This document shows positions 7,585 to 16,475 of a stretch of 28,820 nt of DNA, in pieces. Below the pieces are notes generated by a model that was not told where the DNA came from, made no database searches, and saw only the letters and a program-made list of their open reading frames with translations. A program made the position numbers and the translations under genes. Each line of letters opens with the position of its first letter. Position 1 is the first letter of the stretch. Source of the DNA: Gammaproteobacteria bacterium (lineage in GTDB: Bacteria > Pseudomonadota > Gammaproteobacteria > Chromatiales > Chromatiaceae); contig JAHEHQ010000001.1 of assembly GCA_024644505.1 (NCBI GenBank), forward strand, positions 1-28,820, in the 5' to 3' direction.

Positions 7585-9388
7585 TGGCCTCACCCAGAGA
7601 ATGGCTGCGAAGCAGATCCAGAAATCGGCTTCCATAGCGTTTGAGCTTCTGTTCGCCCACACCGCTGATGCCGCGCATCTGCTCCGGGTTCTCGGGCTGT
7701 CGTTCCGCCATCTCATGCAGTGTCCTGTCGTGGAAAATGATATAGGGGGGCACCCCCTGCTCCCTGGCGATCTCGGTGCGCAGGTTTCGCAGGGCATCGA
7801 ACAAACCCGGATTCCGGGTTTGTATCGGAGGCTGTTTCGCCGGTTTCTTCGTCTGTTTTTCCCTGGGCTTGTGCTTGCGCAACTGCAGCCCCGTTTCACC
7901 CCGCAGCAGCGGCCGGCAGGTCCCGCTCAGGCGCAGCGCACCGTAGCCCCCCGGATCTATGTCGATATAACCCCGGGAGATCAGCTGACGAAACAGGCTG
8001 CGCCACTGCGCGACGCTCTGCTCCCCGCCGATGCCGAAGGTACTGATCCGGTCATGGCCATTGCGGCGGATGCGTTCATCCGCTTTTCCCCGCAGCACGT
8101 CGATCACATAATTCACCCCGAAACCCTGGCCCGTGCGGTAGACGCAGGAGAGTGCCATGCGTGCGTACTCGGAGGCATCCCAGGTCTGTGGGGGCCTCAG
8201 GCAGTTGTCGCAGTTGCCGCAGGGTTCTTGCCGGGTCTCGCCGAAATAGGCCAGCAGGGCCTGCCTGCGGCAACCGGTCAGATCACAGAGCCCCAGCAGG
8301 GATTCGAGCTTTTGATGGGCAATGCGTTTGAACTGCTCCTCGGCATCGGTGTCAAGAACGAACTGGCGCAGCGTGATGAGATCCTGCAGCCCGTACAGCA
8401 TCCAGGCATCCGCCGGTTCACCGTCCCGGCCCGCGCGGCCGGTTTCCTGATAATAGGCCTCCACACTCTTGGGCAGATTCAGGTGGGCGACGAACCGCAC
8501 ATCGGGCTTGTCGATCCCCATACCGAAAGCAATGGTCGCAACAATGACCAACCCGTCTTCCCTCAGGAATCTCTCCTGGTGAAGCCTGCGCTCCTCCTGG
8601 GAGAGCCCGGCATGATAAGGCAGGGCGGTTCGTCCCTTATCACACAGCCAGTTCGCCACCTCATCCACACGTTTGCGCGACAGACAATAGATGATCCCTG
8701 CATCGTCGGGGTGCTCCCGCTCCAGGAAATGCCACAACTGGCTCTTGGCGTTCACCGCCTCGCCTATGCTGTAGCGGATGTTCGGCCGGTCGAAGCTGCT
8801 GACGAACTGTCCCGCCCTGTGCAGATCGAGCTGATCGACGATCTCCCTGCGCGTGCGCATGTCGGCGGTTGCTGTCAGGGCGATGCGGGGAACCCGGGGA
8901 TAGCGTTCGTGCAGAACGGACAACTGCTGATAATCCTTTCGAAAATCATGTCCCCACTGGGAAACGCAGTGTGCCTCGTCGATGGCGAACAGGGCGACCT
9001 CCACCCGATCGAGAATACTCAGCATCTGGGGCATGAGCAGCCTCTCCGGTGCCACATACAGCAGGCTCAATTCGCCGTCGAGCAGATCCTGCTCGACCTG
9101 CCTTCGGCTCCGGGCATCGAGACTGGAGTTGAGGAAGGCCGCAGAGATGCCGAGCTGGCGCAGGGCGTCCACCTGATCCTGCATCAATGCGATCAGGGGA
9201 GAAACTACAATACCCACACCTTCCCGCACCAGGGCGGGAATCTGATAACAGAGGGACTTGCCGCCCCCGGTCGGCATCAGGATCAGGGCGTCGCCCCCAT
9301 TGATCAATGTCTCGATCACTTCCGCCTGGTTGTGGCGAAACCCATCGAATCCGAACACATCCTTGAGAATACGCCTGGCCTGCTCCAT
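7562..9388 (-). CDS. recQ: ATP-dependent DNA helicase RecQ
   Basis: RecQ is a 3'-to-5' superfamily 2 helicase that unwinds recombination intermediates and helps process stalled forks. The 608-residue length is normal for bacterial RecQ. Visible are the Q-motif region with Gln21, Walker A MPTGGGKS (38–45), DEAH (137–140) followed by the aromatic-rich loop QWGHDFR, and motif VI QETGRAGRDG. The RQC zinc site has four cysteines ending in CGNCDNC, followed by a winged helix and a C-terminal HRDC domain over roughly the last 80 residues. The ATG at 9388 lacks an obvious ribosome binding site. The gene is divergent from the Pro-rich secreted protein, with 126 bp between the starts. Confidence 0.97.
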   Translation of the reverse strand: MEQARRILKDVFGFDGFRHNQAEVIETLINGGDALILMPTGGGKSLCYQIPALVREGVGIVVSPLIALMQDQVDALRQLGISAAFLNSSLDARSRRQVEQDLLDGELSLLYVAPERLLMPQMLSILDRVEVALFAIDEAHCVSQWGHDFRKDYQQLSVLHERYPRVPRIALTATADMRTRREIVDQLDLHRAGQFVSSFDRPNIRYSIGEAVNAKSQLWHFLEREHPDDAGIIYCLSRKRVDEVANWLCDKGRTALPYHAGLSQEERRLHQERFLREDGLVIVATIAFGMGIDKPDVRFVAHLNLPKSVEAYYQETGRAGRDGEPADAWMLYGLQDLITLRQFVLDTDAEEQFKRIAHQKLESLLGLCDLTGCRRQALLAYFGETRQEPCGNCDNCLRPPQTWDASEYARMALSCVYRTGQGFGVNYVIDVLRGKADERIRRNGHDRISTFGIGGEQSVAQWRSLFRQLISRGYIDIDPGGYGALRLSGTCRPLLRGETGLQLRKHKPREKQTKKPAKQPPIQTRNPGLFDALRNLRTEIAREQGVPPYIIFHDRTLHEMAERQPENPEQMRGISGVGEQKLKRYGSRFLDLLRSHSLGEASTPSLLY

Positions 9389-9458
9389 GGGTGTATTGTA
9401 CCTCAGGTAATCAGTATTCCATCAGTGCGTGCCCAATGCGGTTAATTCCCAGCCCCGG

Positions 9459-9467
9459 TGCTATACT
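9459..9467 (+). promoter_or_regulatory. extended -10 promoter candidate for the Pro-rich protein gene
   Basis: TGCTATACT matches an extended -10 (TGn plus TATACT, five of six to TATAAT). No good -35 is seen 16–18 bases upstream, as is common for extended -10 promoters. Transcription would start near 9474, about 40 bases before the ATG at 9515. Confidence 0.45.
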
Positions 9468-9514
9468 CCAAGCCGATCAAGATCGAAGCGCCGGAAAATA
9501 AAGAGGATAAGTCC

Positions 9515-11020
9515 ATGCAATTTTCTCGAAAGACCATTGTGCTCTTCATCGCCGCAGGATCCCTGATGCTGGGCATCCAGAATGCCTCGGCAATGGGCAT
9601 GGGGTGTTCCCCTCTTAACAAGCCATCCGGATACACGGAAAACCGATTCGACCGAACCCGGGCTGTTACCCACCGGGATTTCCGGCAATCCCCGCGGCCC
9701 GCCTACAGGCCTCCGGCGCCCGTGGGGCAAATGCCTGCCCGGCACCGATATGAAAGATATGCGATGCCGGGTCGCGGTTACCCGATCCGGCACAACCCCC
9801 GCGCCATGCGCCATGCACATCCCCACCCTATGCGTCATACCCCGCCCCGCCGTTGGGAGGCGCATGCCCAAAGAGGATACGGCAATCCCCAATGGCGCCC
9901 CGTACAGCACTTCAGCCCCCCCGGCAGCTTGCCATGGGGAATGCCCAGGCCCGGGTGGGGCACCGGCCCGGTTCATGCCGTTGGCTTAGATCCGCGCAGA
10001 CATGCCGCAAGATATCCTTATCCCCCCATGGGACGATACCTGGCACAGCCCTATCGAATACAGCCACCCTACCCCGGCATGCCGGGACCCGGCACCCGAA
10101 ATCACCATTATGGCCAGGGCAACCAGAACATCCCGGCCCGATGGCAGCGCCATGTGTACAGACCCATGCCGCCCCGCGCCTACGCCTATGGTCGGCCCGG
10201 CTGGTACGGCAGGCCGCCGGTTTATGCCTACCGCGGACCGGTCTGGCAGCCTCCCGGGGCAGCCTGGCGCCCATCTGCCGGCAGGCAGCTCCGCCCCTAT
10301 TACGCGATGCCCCACAGCGGGCCCGGCATGAGAATGGGGAGGCCTTTCAGCCCAATGGGGACCAGGCCCTGGACACGCTGGGAACAACACACCCCAAAGG
10401 CAGCGCGCACCGACGCAGACGCCAGGCGTGCACCGGCTCCCGCCACCCCTGTCTCCAACCAGACCGCGGAAATCCGGACGGAGCCGCAGACAGCGCCCCA
10501 TGGGATAGACCCAACAGTACCGGTATCGCTGCCGGAACCGGAAGCAGACCTGAAATCTTCGGAAACCCCGGCCGCCCCTGTTGCGGAAGATGATGCGGAC
10601 AGCCTGCCCGGCGTGGTCGAACCCTTCGACTCCTCACCCTCGCCCCGGGAACCGGCGGGAACCGGGAGAACGGCAGGGACCGCGGCCCTTGATGGGGTAA
10701 GAGAAGAAAGCCGCCCGGAAACCACCGATCATTCTCTGTCGACAAACGGAGTCCGGGGTGCCTACCAGACCTCTCCAGGCAAACGGCAAACTATGGCGAA
10801 TGAGGACGGGGTTAGATCCGCAGACCTGGGGGACGGGCGGAAAAACCTGGCGTCGTCAGATCCGGCAGACCCAATCGCAAAGCCGGGGGCGCCCCCGTAC
10901 GGGGATATGCCGACCGGAATTTCCGCGCCCCCCATCCCGACGCTTGCCGCCGGCGAGCACACCTTCCAACCAGGCTATGGGCGGGAAACCGGGGGGGCCT
11001 CTGTCTTGATAAGGCCCTGA
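9515..11020 (+). CDS. secreted Pro/Arg/His/Tyr-rich low-complexity protein, unknown function
   Basis: I do not recognise this 501-residue protein. The ATG at 9515 follows GAGGA by 7 bases; the frame extends upstream without support. A clear signal peptide (1–26) ends in ASA. The mature protein is strongly biased: residues about 55–325 are rich in Pro, Arg, His, Tyr, Gly, Met and Trp and very basic, while about 330–470 are rich in Asp, Glu, Pro, Thr, Ser and Ala and acidic. A single cysteine (Cys31) lies near the mature N-terminus, without a proper lipobox. No enzyme motif or membrane segment is seen. The signal peptide, the ribosome binding site and a 501-codon uninterrupted frame argue it is real. 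Its 3' end overlaps topA by 46 bp. A structural, surface or sulfur-globule-coat-like protein is possible but speculative. Confidence 0.75.
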   Translation: MQFSRKTIVLFIAAGSLMLGIQNASAMGMGCSPLNKPSGYTENRFDRTRAVTHRDFRQSPRPAYRPPAPVGQMPARHRYERYAMPGRGYPIRHNPRAMRHAHPHPMRHTPPRRWEAHAQRGYGNPQWRPVQHFSPPGSLPWGMPRPGWGTGPVHAVGLDPRRHAARYPYPPMGRYLAQPYRIQPPYPGMPGPGTRNHHYGQGNQNIPARWQRHVYRPMPPRAYAYGRPGWYGRPPVYAYRGPVWQPPGAAWRPSAGRQLRPYYAMPHSGPGMRMGRPFSPMGTRPWTRWEQHTPKAARTDADARRAPAPATPVSNQTAEIRTEPQTAPHGIDPTVPVSLPEPEADLKSSETPAAPVAEDDADSLPGVVEPFDSSPSPREPAGTGRTAGTAALDGVREESRPETTDHSLSTNGVRGAYQTSPGKRQTMANEDGVRSADLGDGRKNLASSDPADPIAKPGAPPYGDMPTGISAPPIPTLAAGEHTFQPGYGRETGGASVLIRP

Positions 11021-13296
11021 GACTCCTCCACAGGCTCTGAATAGCTGCAGGCCTTCTGGGGGCAAACCTTGGAAGTCCCCTTGGTCTTGGTCGTCTTGAC
11101 GGTCAGGATCGGCCAACCGCAGCGGGGGCAGGGCTCCGCCACCGGCTCGTTCCAGGTTGCGTAATCGCACGACGGGTAGGTGGAGCAGGAAAAGAATATT
11201 TTTCCACGCCGTGACTTGCGGCGCATCAGTGTACCCTTATTGCACTTCGGACAGGTCACGCCGGTATCCACCGGCTTCTCCAGGGGCTCGATAAAGCGGC
11301 AGCCTGGATAGCTGCTGCAACCGATGAATTTTCCGTATTTCCCTTTCTTGATCACCAGATCCGAACCGCACTCGGGACACTTGCGACCCTCTACGATTTC
11401 AGGCACCTCCTGCTCTCTGGCGTTGCCATTGAGGTCTCTGGTGTAGTCGCAAGTGGGGTAGTCGGTGCAGCCGACGAAGCGGCCGTGCCGACCGAGACGG
11501 ATGGACAGCGGCTTCCCGCACTTGGGGCAGGCCTCGTCCATCGCTTCCTGGGTCACGTCGCTGCGCTTGACGTTGTCCTGGGTGTGATCGATCCGCTCCT
11601 TGAAAGGCTGCCAGAACTGCTTCAGCAGCGGGACCCACTCTTCCTCGCCCCGGGAGACCGCGTCCAGTTCGTCCTCCAGCCTGGCGGTGAAATCATAGTC
11701 CACATAACGCGCAAAATAGCGGGTCAGAAAACGGTTTACCACCCGGCCCACGTCGGTGGGATGAAACCGCTTCTTTTCCAGCACCACGTATTCCCGGTCC
11801 TGGAGGGTGGAAATGATGGACGCATAGGTGGAGGGGCGCCCGATGCCATGCTCTTCCAGCGCCTTCACCAGGCTTGCCTCGCTGTACCTGGGCGGCGGTT
11901 CCGTAAAATGCTGCTCCGGCCGGATACCCTTTAACGAGACCGCCTCACCCTCCTTGAGAGGGGGCAGCATTTTCTCGTCATCGTCTGTTTTCTTGGCATC
12001 ATCCACGCCCTCCATGTATACCAGCATGAAACCGGGATTCGCTATGGTCGAACCGGTGGCGCGAAAGCTGTTGCCCTGACCGCATGCGAGATCCACCGTG
12101 ACCGTGTCGATGGTGGCGTGGATCATCTGGGACGCGACGGTCCGCTTCCAGATCAACTCGTACAGCCGGTGCTGATCCCGGGTCAGGTGGTCCTTGAGCC
12201 TGTCCGGGGTGCGCTCCACGGAGGTCGGGCGGATGGCTTCGTGGGCCTCCTGGGCGTTCTTCGCCTTGGTCTTGTAGCGGCGCGGCTCCGCGGGCAGGTG
12301 CGAGTTATCGAAGCGGTTCGCGATATAGGCTCGCAACTCGGTCAGCGCCTCGTCCGCCAGATTGACGGAGTCGGTACGCATGTAGGTGATCAGGCCCACC
12401 GCGCCCTCGCCGGTATCCATACCCTCGTACAACTGCTGGGCGGTGCGCATGGTCCGCTGGGCGGTGAAGCCGAGTTTTCGCGCTGCCTCCTGCTGCAGCG
12501 TCGAGGTCGTGAAGGGAGCGGCGGGGTTGCGACGGCGCTGCTTTTTCTGCACCTTGTCCACGATCAGGCGGCCGCCCGCCGCATCGTTCAGTATTTTTTC
12601 GGCAGCGGCCGCGCTTTCGCCATCGGTGATGCTGAACTGCTCCAGCCTGTTTCCCTGATAGGTGTGGAGCTTGGCGCTGAACGCCTGACGGTCCTTTTTC
12701 AGATCCGCTTCGATGGTCCAGTACTCCCGCGCCCGGAAGGCCTCGATCTCCTCTTCCCGCTCCACGATCATACGCAGCGCGGGGCTCTGGACCCGGCCGG
12801 CGGAGAGACCGCGGCGCACCTTCTTCCATAACAAAGGCGACAGATTGAAACCCACCAGGTAGTCCAGGGCCCGCCTCGCCTGCTGGGCGTTGACCAGATC
12901 CATGGACAGGTCCCGCGGGTGCTCTATGGCCTCCTGGATGGCATTTTTCGTGATCTCATTGAAGACCACGCGGTGCACGGTCTTGTCCTTGAGATGACGA
13001 CGGCTCTTGAGCAGTTCGTAGAGGTGCCAGGAGATCGCCTCCCCCTCCCGGTCCGGGTCAGTGGCGAGATAGAGGGCATCCGCCCCCTTGAGGGCCTTGC
13101 TGATGGCCTGCACATGGCGGTCGTTCCGGTCGATGACCTGGTATTTCATCCGGAACCCGCTTTCGGGATCCACCGCCCCCTCTTTCGGGACCAGGTCTCT
13201 GACATGCCCATAGGAGGCGAGTACCTTGAAATCTTTTCCAAGGTACTTGTTGATGGTCTTGGCCTTGGCCGGGGACTCGACGATAACAAGGTTCAT
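10975..13296 (-). CDS. topA: DNA topoisomerase I (type IA)
   Basis: TopA relaxes negative supercoils through a transient 5'-phosphotyrosine bond. The 773-residue protein begins with the TOPRIM domain: VESPAKAKTI (6–15) and the metal-binding DPDREGEA at 80–87. The active tyrosine is Tyr305 in GLITYMRTDS. Four C4 zinc-ribbon modules follow at about 595–755, beginning CPKCGK, CPECGS, CPKCNK and CPRCGW; these bind single-stranded DNA and possibly RNA polymerase. The ATG start fits the family. It is the last gene of the minus-strand lysM–dprA–smg group, separated from smg by 170 bp, so it may have its own promoter. Its 3' end overlaps the Pro-rich gene. Confidence 0.98.
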   Translation of the reverse strand: MNLVIVESPAKAKTINKYLGKDFKVLASYGHVRDLVPKEGAVDPESGFRMKYQVIDRNDRHVQAISKALKGADALYLATDPDREGEAISWHLYELLKSRRHLKDKTVHRVVFNEITKNAIQEAIEHPRDLSMDLVNAQQARRALDYLVGFNLSPLLWKKVRRGLSAGRVQSPALRMIVEREEEIEAFRAREYWTIEADLKKDRQAFSAKLHTYQGNRLEQFSITDGESAAAAEKILNDAAGGRLIVDKVQKKQRRRNPAAPFTTSTLQQEAARKLGFTAQRTMRTAQQLYEGMDTGEGAVGLITYMRTDSVNLADEALTELRAYIANRFDNSHLPAEPRRYKTKAKNAQEAHEAIRPTSVERTPDRLKDHLTRDQHRLYELIWKRTVASQMIHATIDTVTVDLACGQGNSFRATGSTIANPGFMLVYMEGVDDAKKTDDDEKMLPPLKEGEAVSLKGIRPEQHFTEPPPRYSEASLVKALEEHGIGRPSTYASIISTLQDREYVVLEKKRFHPTDVGRVVNRFLTRYFARYVDYDFTARLEDELDAVSRGEEEWVPLLKQFWQPFKERIDHTQDNVKRSDVTQEAMDEACPKCGKPLSIRLGRHGRFVGCTDYPTCDYTRDLNGNAREQEVPEIVEGRKCPECGSDLVIKKGKYGKFIGCSSYPGCRFIEPLEKPVDTGVTCPKCNKGTLMRRKSRRGKIFFSCSTYPSCDYATWNEPVAEPCPRCGWPILTVKTTKTKGTSKVCPQKACSYSEPVEESQGLIKTEAPPVSRP

Positions 13297-13334
13297 CTGA
13301 TATTCGACACCATTGGAAACAAAAATTGCATAGG

Positions 13335-13361
13335 GCCTGTCAACACTGTGCGGATACTCAT
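13335..13361. repeat. 27-bp dispersed repeat, copy upstream of topA
   Basis: This stretch matches 28223–28249 at 25 of 27 positions. In both places it lies 40–50 bp upstream of a minus-strand start codon, in the same orientation relative to that gene. On the minus strand this copy contains TTGACA, which looks like a -35 box, but no convincing -10 follows. A 12-bp palindrome GCGGCATGCCGC lies nearby at 13381–13392. Confidence 0.65.
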
Positions 13362-13447
13362 GATTGGCTCATCCCCGCGGGCGGCATGCCGCACCGGGCT
13401 TTCCCGTCTCTGGGCAAAACCCTTAATTTTCAAGAGATAATTGAAGC

Positions 13448-13461
13448 CCGCCGTCCGGCGG
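13448..13461 (-). terminator. possible weak terminator hairpin after smg
   Basis: CCGCCG and CGGCGG face each other over two bases, 5 bp past the smg stop. On the minus strand it is followed by GGGCTTCAATTATCTC, only moderately T-rich. It may slow or partly end transcription between smg and topA. Confidence 0.4.
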
Positions 13462-13466
13462 CCAGA

Positions 13467-13943
13467 TCAATGCAGATAAACGGGGATGTCGTTGTACACC
13501 AAGTCTTCCATCTGTGCAAAGGCTGTTTCCTGACCGGGCTGGTTGATCAGTACCATGAGCACGATCCACTTCAACTCCTCGACCCCGATGGGCATCGACT
13601 CCAGGGCGATAGCCCTGTCGATCACCAGCTCGCGGCTGGAAGGGCTGAGGATACCGTTTTGTTCCAGGTAGAGCAGAAGCCCCCTGCACTCGACATCCAG
13701 ACGCCCCAACTCAGCGTCGGTATAGATCCGGATGGCATGGCTTGCGTGATCACGATTTTCCAGGGAACCCTGACTGCGGGCCAGTTCATCCATCCAGCGA
13801 AAGGCCTTGTCTATCTCGCCCTCCGGAAAACCTGCCTGCACCAGCTCTTCATGAATCTCATCCTGATTCGAAGGGGGGTTCTGTTCGCTGTCCATGTAAT
13901 TTTCGTAGAGATATATCAGGATATCGACAACATTTTCATTCAT
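13467..13943 (-). CDS. smg: Smg family protein (DUF494)
   Basis: Smg is a small conserved protein of unclear function that almost always sits beside dprA in gammaproteobacteria. The ATG at 13943 is chosen because AAGGAAG lies just upstream and it gives 158 residues, close to E. coli Smg; the open frame extends 16 codons further into dprA without support. The product starts MNENVVDILIYLYENYMD, typical of the family, and is helical and soluble with no membrane segment. Its start lies 10 bases after the dprA stop, so the two are surely one operon. An association with DNA processing is suggested only by gene neighbourhood. Confidence 0.95.
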   Translation of the reverse strand: MNENVVDILIYLYENYMDSEQNPPSNQDEIHEELVQAGFPEGEIDKAFRWMDELARSQGSLENRDHASHAIRIYTDAELGRLDVECRGLLLYLEQNGILSPSSRELVIDRAIALESMPIGVEELKWIVLMVLINQPGQETAFAQMEDLVYNDIPVYLH

Positions 13944-13953
13944 GTTACTTCCT

Positions 13954-15105
13954 TCACGGCAGCGCCTCCGCATCCCCACCGGTTTCCCCATGGTATTTCC
14001 CGGTCAGGCAGTACCTGCCACCCGGCGATGGTGACACATAGCCTTCAAGTTCAAGTAATAGAAGCATGGAGGAAACTGACTCCGCGGTCAATCCGGTTCG
14101 CTGTATCAGCAGATCGATGGATAGGGGTTCAAATCCCATACCTCCCAGCAACCGCTTGTACTCCGTGTCCCATTCGGGCGGACAATCCGACGGAGGGTCC
14201 ACCTCCGGGAGGGGGGTCCCACGCAGATGGGAGAGCAACGGCCCCAGCTCCTCTATCACGTCCTGGGCGCTCTCCACCAGCTTGGCACCCTGGCGTATCA
14301 GGGCATGGCAACCCCGGGCCAGGGGGTTATGTATGGAGCCTGGTATGGCAAACACCTCCCGGCCCTGCTCCGCGGCCTGCCGGGCGGTAATCAGCGATCC
14401 GCTTCTTTTGGCCGCCTCCACCACCAGGGTCCCAAGGCTCAAGCCGCTGATAATCCGGTTTCGCAGGGGAAAATGGTGGCGCCTCGCCGGCGTTCCCGGG
14501 GGAAATTCCGAGACCAGGGCACCCTGTTCGGCGATGCAATGGGCAAGCCTGCGATGCCTTGCGGGATAGACCCGGTCCAACCCCGTCGCGGCCACCGCGA
14601 TGGTTATGCCATCCGCATCGAGGGCCCCCTGGTGGCCGGCCGCATCGATGCCCGTGGCCAGACCGCTGGTGATCCCGACCCCGGTCGCCGCCAGGTAGCG
14701 TCCGAATTCCCTTGCCGTCTGCCGGCCGGCATGGCTGGGGTTTCGACTGCCCACAATGGCTATCTGCGGGTTGGAAAGGAGCGTCGGATCGCCTTTCAGG
14801 AACAAAAGCGGGGGCGGATCCGCGATCCGGGTCAGCAGATCGGGATACCGGGAACTCCCGATGGGGATGAGATGGTGACCCGGCTGCTCCAGCCATGCCA
14901 GCCCTTCGCTGATCGCTGACCAGTCCGGCGAGCGCAGCCATGCCAGCGACTCCGTTTTCAGATTAAGGCCTGGCGCACTTTTTCGGACCCTTTCGAACAA
15001 TTCCCGGGGGCTTTCGAACTCACCGAGAAGGCGGCCGACGGTGCGCGCCCCAAGGCCGGGCACCTGTTGCAGTGCCAGCCAGTACCTGCGGTCTTTTTCA
15101 TCCAT
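13954..15105 (-). CDS. dprA: DNA-processing protein DprA
   Basis: DprA protects incoming single-stranded DNA during natural transformation and loads RecA. The 383-residue protein has an N-terminal helix-hairpin-helix/SAM-like region (VPGLGARTVGRLL, near 15–27), the Rossmann-like DprA core (about 85–290) with IVGSRNPSHAG, TSGLATGIDAAGH, SEFPPGTPARRHHFPLRNRI and GSLITARQAAEQGREVFAIPG as separate conserved blocks, and a C-terminal winged-helix domain (about 320–380). All core motifs look intact. It starts 20 bp after the LysM gene on the same strand and precedes smg. DprA is also widespread in bacteria not known to be competent, so competence is not proven. Confidence 0.97.
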   Translation of the reverse strand: MDEKDRRYWLALQQVPGLGARTVGRLLGEFESPRELFERVRKSAPGLNLKTESLAWLRSPDWSAISEGLAWLEQPGHHLIPIGSSRYPDLLTRIADPPPLLFLKGDPTLLSNPQIAIVGSRNPSHAGRQTAREFGRYLAATGVGITSGLATGIDAAGHQGALDADGITIAVAATGLDRVYPARHRRLAHCIAEQGALVSEFPPGTPARRHHFPLRNRIISGLSLGTLVVEAAKRSGSLITARQAAEQGREVFAIPGSIHNPLARGCHALIRQGAKLVESAQDVIEELGPLLSHLRGTPLPEVDPPSDCPPEWDTEYKRLLGGMGFEPLSIDLLIQRTGLTAESVSSMLLLLELEGYVSPSPGGRYCLTGKYHGETGGDAEALP

Positions 15106-15125
15106 GAATCCGCCTTTTCTTTAGA

Positions 15126-16175
15126 TCACTGATCAGGCGATATGACACGGTCCCCGACGTGGATGCTGCGGCTGGCACGCATCACCAGGCCGAAACTGAC
15201 GCGCGAGAAGGTGCGGAATACTAACAGCGTGCCGGCGGGTTCGTCCGGCAGCGTGACATGGGTGCGGACGTTATCCACCCACTTTACCAGGTCCCTGATC
15301 TTCTCGCCCCGCTGATTGATGGTCAGGACGTCGCCGACAGCCAGACCGTCCTTTTCGCCCCGGTCCAGGACCACCACATTGAACTGTCCGATCTCCCTGA
15401 CGCCGTTGAGCACCGAAATGATACTGCCGGAAATCGGCCTGGAAGGCGCCTTCGGATAGAAGGAGTCCATGGCCACATCTTCGGTAACCGGGATCAGCCG
15501 ATCCCCGATGTTCACCTCCATCTGCACGGAGGTCATCAGGACAGTGGCAGGGTCGCCGGTGCGCTGCAGTTCCGCGTTCCCCACGTACTGCGCCTCGTAC
15601 CCCAGGATCTCCCCGGTGTCCGCATCCTTGTAGGGATCACCCGGCCGCACCACGTCGAACCTGATCTCCTCGTCGTTCTCGATGGCACGGACATAGGCCT
15701 TGTTGTCGGTGCTGCCCATCAGGTGCTCCCGGCCGAAGCTCACCATGTAGGGTTTTGAGTCGAGGTCTTCGCCCTCGATGACATAGGGCCTGGTAAGAAA
15801 CTGGTTAATCGCATCCAGGGGAATGAAGGGTATCGCATCGTCCAGGGGGGAGGAGCGAACCTCCGGCGAGAGTTTGACCAGGGAACCCCGTTCCAGGCTG
15901 AGACGGGGCTTGCCGTCCACGTAAGTCAGCACGATGACATCGCCGGGATAGATCAAATGGGGGTTCTGGATCTGAGGATTGACATACCATACGTCCGGCC
16001 AGCGCCAGGGTTCGCGCAGAAAGCGTGCCGAGATATCCCAAAGCGTATCGCCCCTTACCACCACGTATCGGTCCGGATGAGCAGGATTGACGGCAACATC
16101 CGATTGCGCCCAGGCTGACCAGGCAAGGAACAGGCCGATTACAAGGCTGGCTAACGTGTATTTGGATGAAGGCAT
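15126..16175 (-). CDS. exported LysM-domain protein
   Basis: This 349-residue protein starts at an ATG with GGGAG upstream and has a signal peptide ending at about residue 23 (SAWA/QSD). One LysM domain follows (about 37–85: YVVVRGDTLWDISARF … PHLIYPGDVIVL), which binds peptidoglycan glycan chains. The remaining 260 residues are a beta-rich conserved C-terminal region without a recognisable hydrolase motif, so it probably anchors or organises rather than cuts the wall. The same gene lies between def and dprA in Pseudomonas and many relatives. It is divergent from def across 300 bp and leads the dprA–smg operon. Confidence 0.93.
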   Translation of the reverse strand: MPSSKYTLASLVIGLFLAWSAWAQSDVAVNPAHPDRYVVVRGDTLWDISARFLREPWRWPDVWYVNPQIQNPHLIYPGDVIVLTYVDGKPRLSLERGSLVKLSPEVRSSPLDDAIPFIPLDAINQFLTRPYVIEGEDLDSKPYMVSFGREHLMGSTDNKAYVRAIENDEEIRFDVVRPGDPYKDADTGEILGYEAQYVGNAELQRTGDPATVLMTSVQMEVNIGDRLIPVTEDVAMDSFYPKAPSRPISGSIISVLNGVREIGQFNVVVLDRGEKDGLAVGDVLTINQRGEKIRDLVKWVDNVRTHVTLPDEPAGTLLVFRTFSRVSFGLVMRASRSIHVGDRVISPDQ

Positions 16176-16261
16176 GACCGCTCCCTTGATAGCTTGCTTA
16201 CAACAAAAACAGGTTGACCAGCCGGTTTGGCGGCATGGAATCCTGTATTATCATAATGTTC

Positions 16262-16289
16262 TTGAATTGTATTATCCATGTACTATAAG
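16262..16289 (+). promoter_or_regulatory. sigma-70 promoter candidate for the def operon
   Basis: TTGAAT (16262–16267) and TATAAG (16284–16289) are spaced by 16 bases; the -10 matches five of six positions. Transcription would begin near 16296, leaving a leader of about 180 bases before def. The 300-bp LysM/def divergent gap (16176–16475) also has TATGATAAT-like AT-rich sequence on the minus strand near 16250, a possible -10 for the LysM gene. No clear riboswitch or small gene is seen in the rest of the gap. Confidence 0.5.
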
Positions 16290-16475
16290 AGCTTATCGGA
16301 ATATTGGCCCTTCTGCAGGGAAAACCCGGGGTAAGGCTCCAGTTTTTAAACATAATTGTTGGTTGGTTCTCAATATCACCGCCGGTCCCGGGAAGCGGGT
16401 TCCGGGGTGCAGTATCTTACTTGAACTGCAGCGGCCGCAACCGGTCTGATCTTGAGTTAAAAGCGGATAGACAAG

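Noticed and set aside
7601..9445. 614-codon open frame on the plus strand opposite recQ
   Set aside because: RecQ on the other strand has every helicase motif. The antisense product has no family features; long shadow frames are common in high-GC genes.
9853..10593. 246-codon frame inside the Pro-rich gene, and several minus-strand frames there
   Set aside because: No signal peptide or ribosome binding site. The main frame has both and runs the full length, so these are shadows of biased sequence.
13336..13347. TTGACA on the minus strand upstream of topA as a standard -35
   Set aside because: No -10-like hexamer occurs 16–18 bases downstream, so a promoter is not claimed here.
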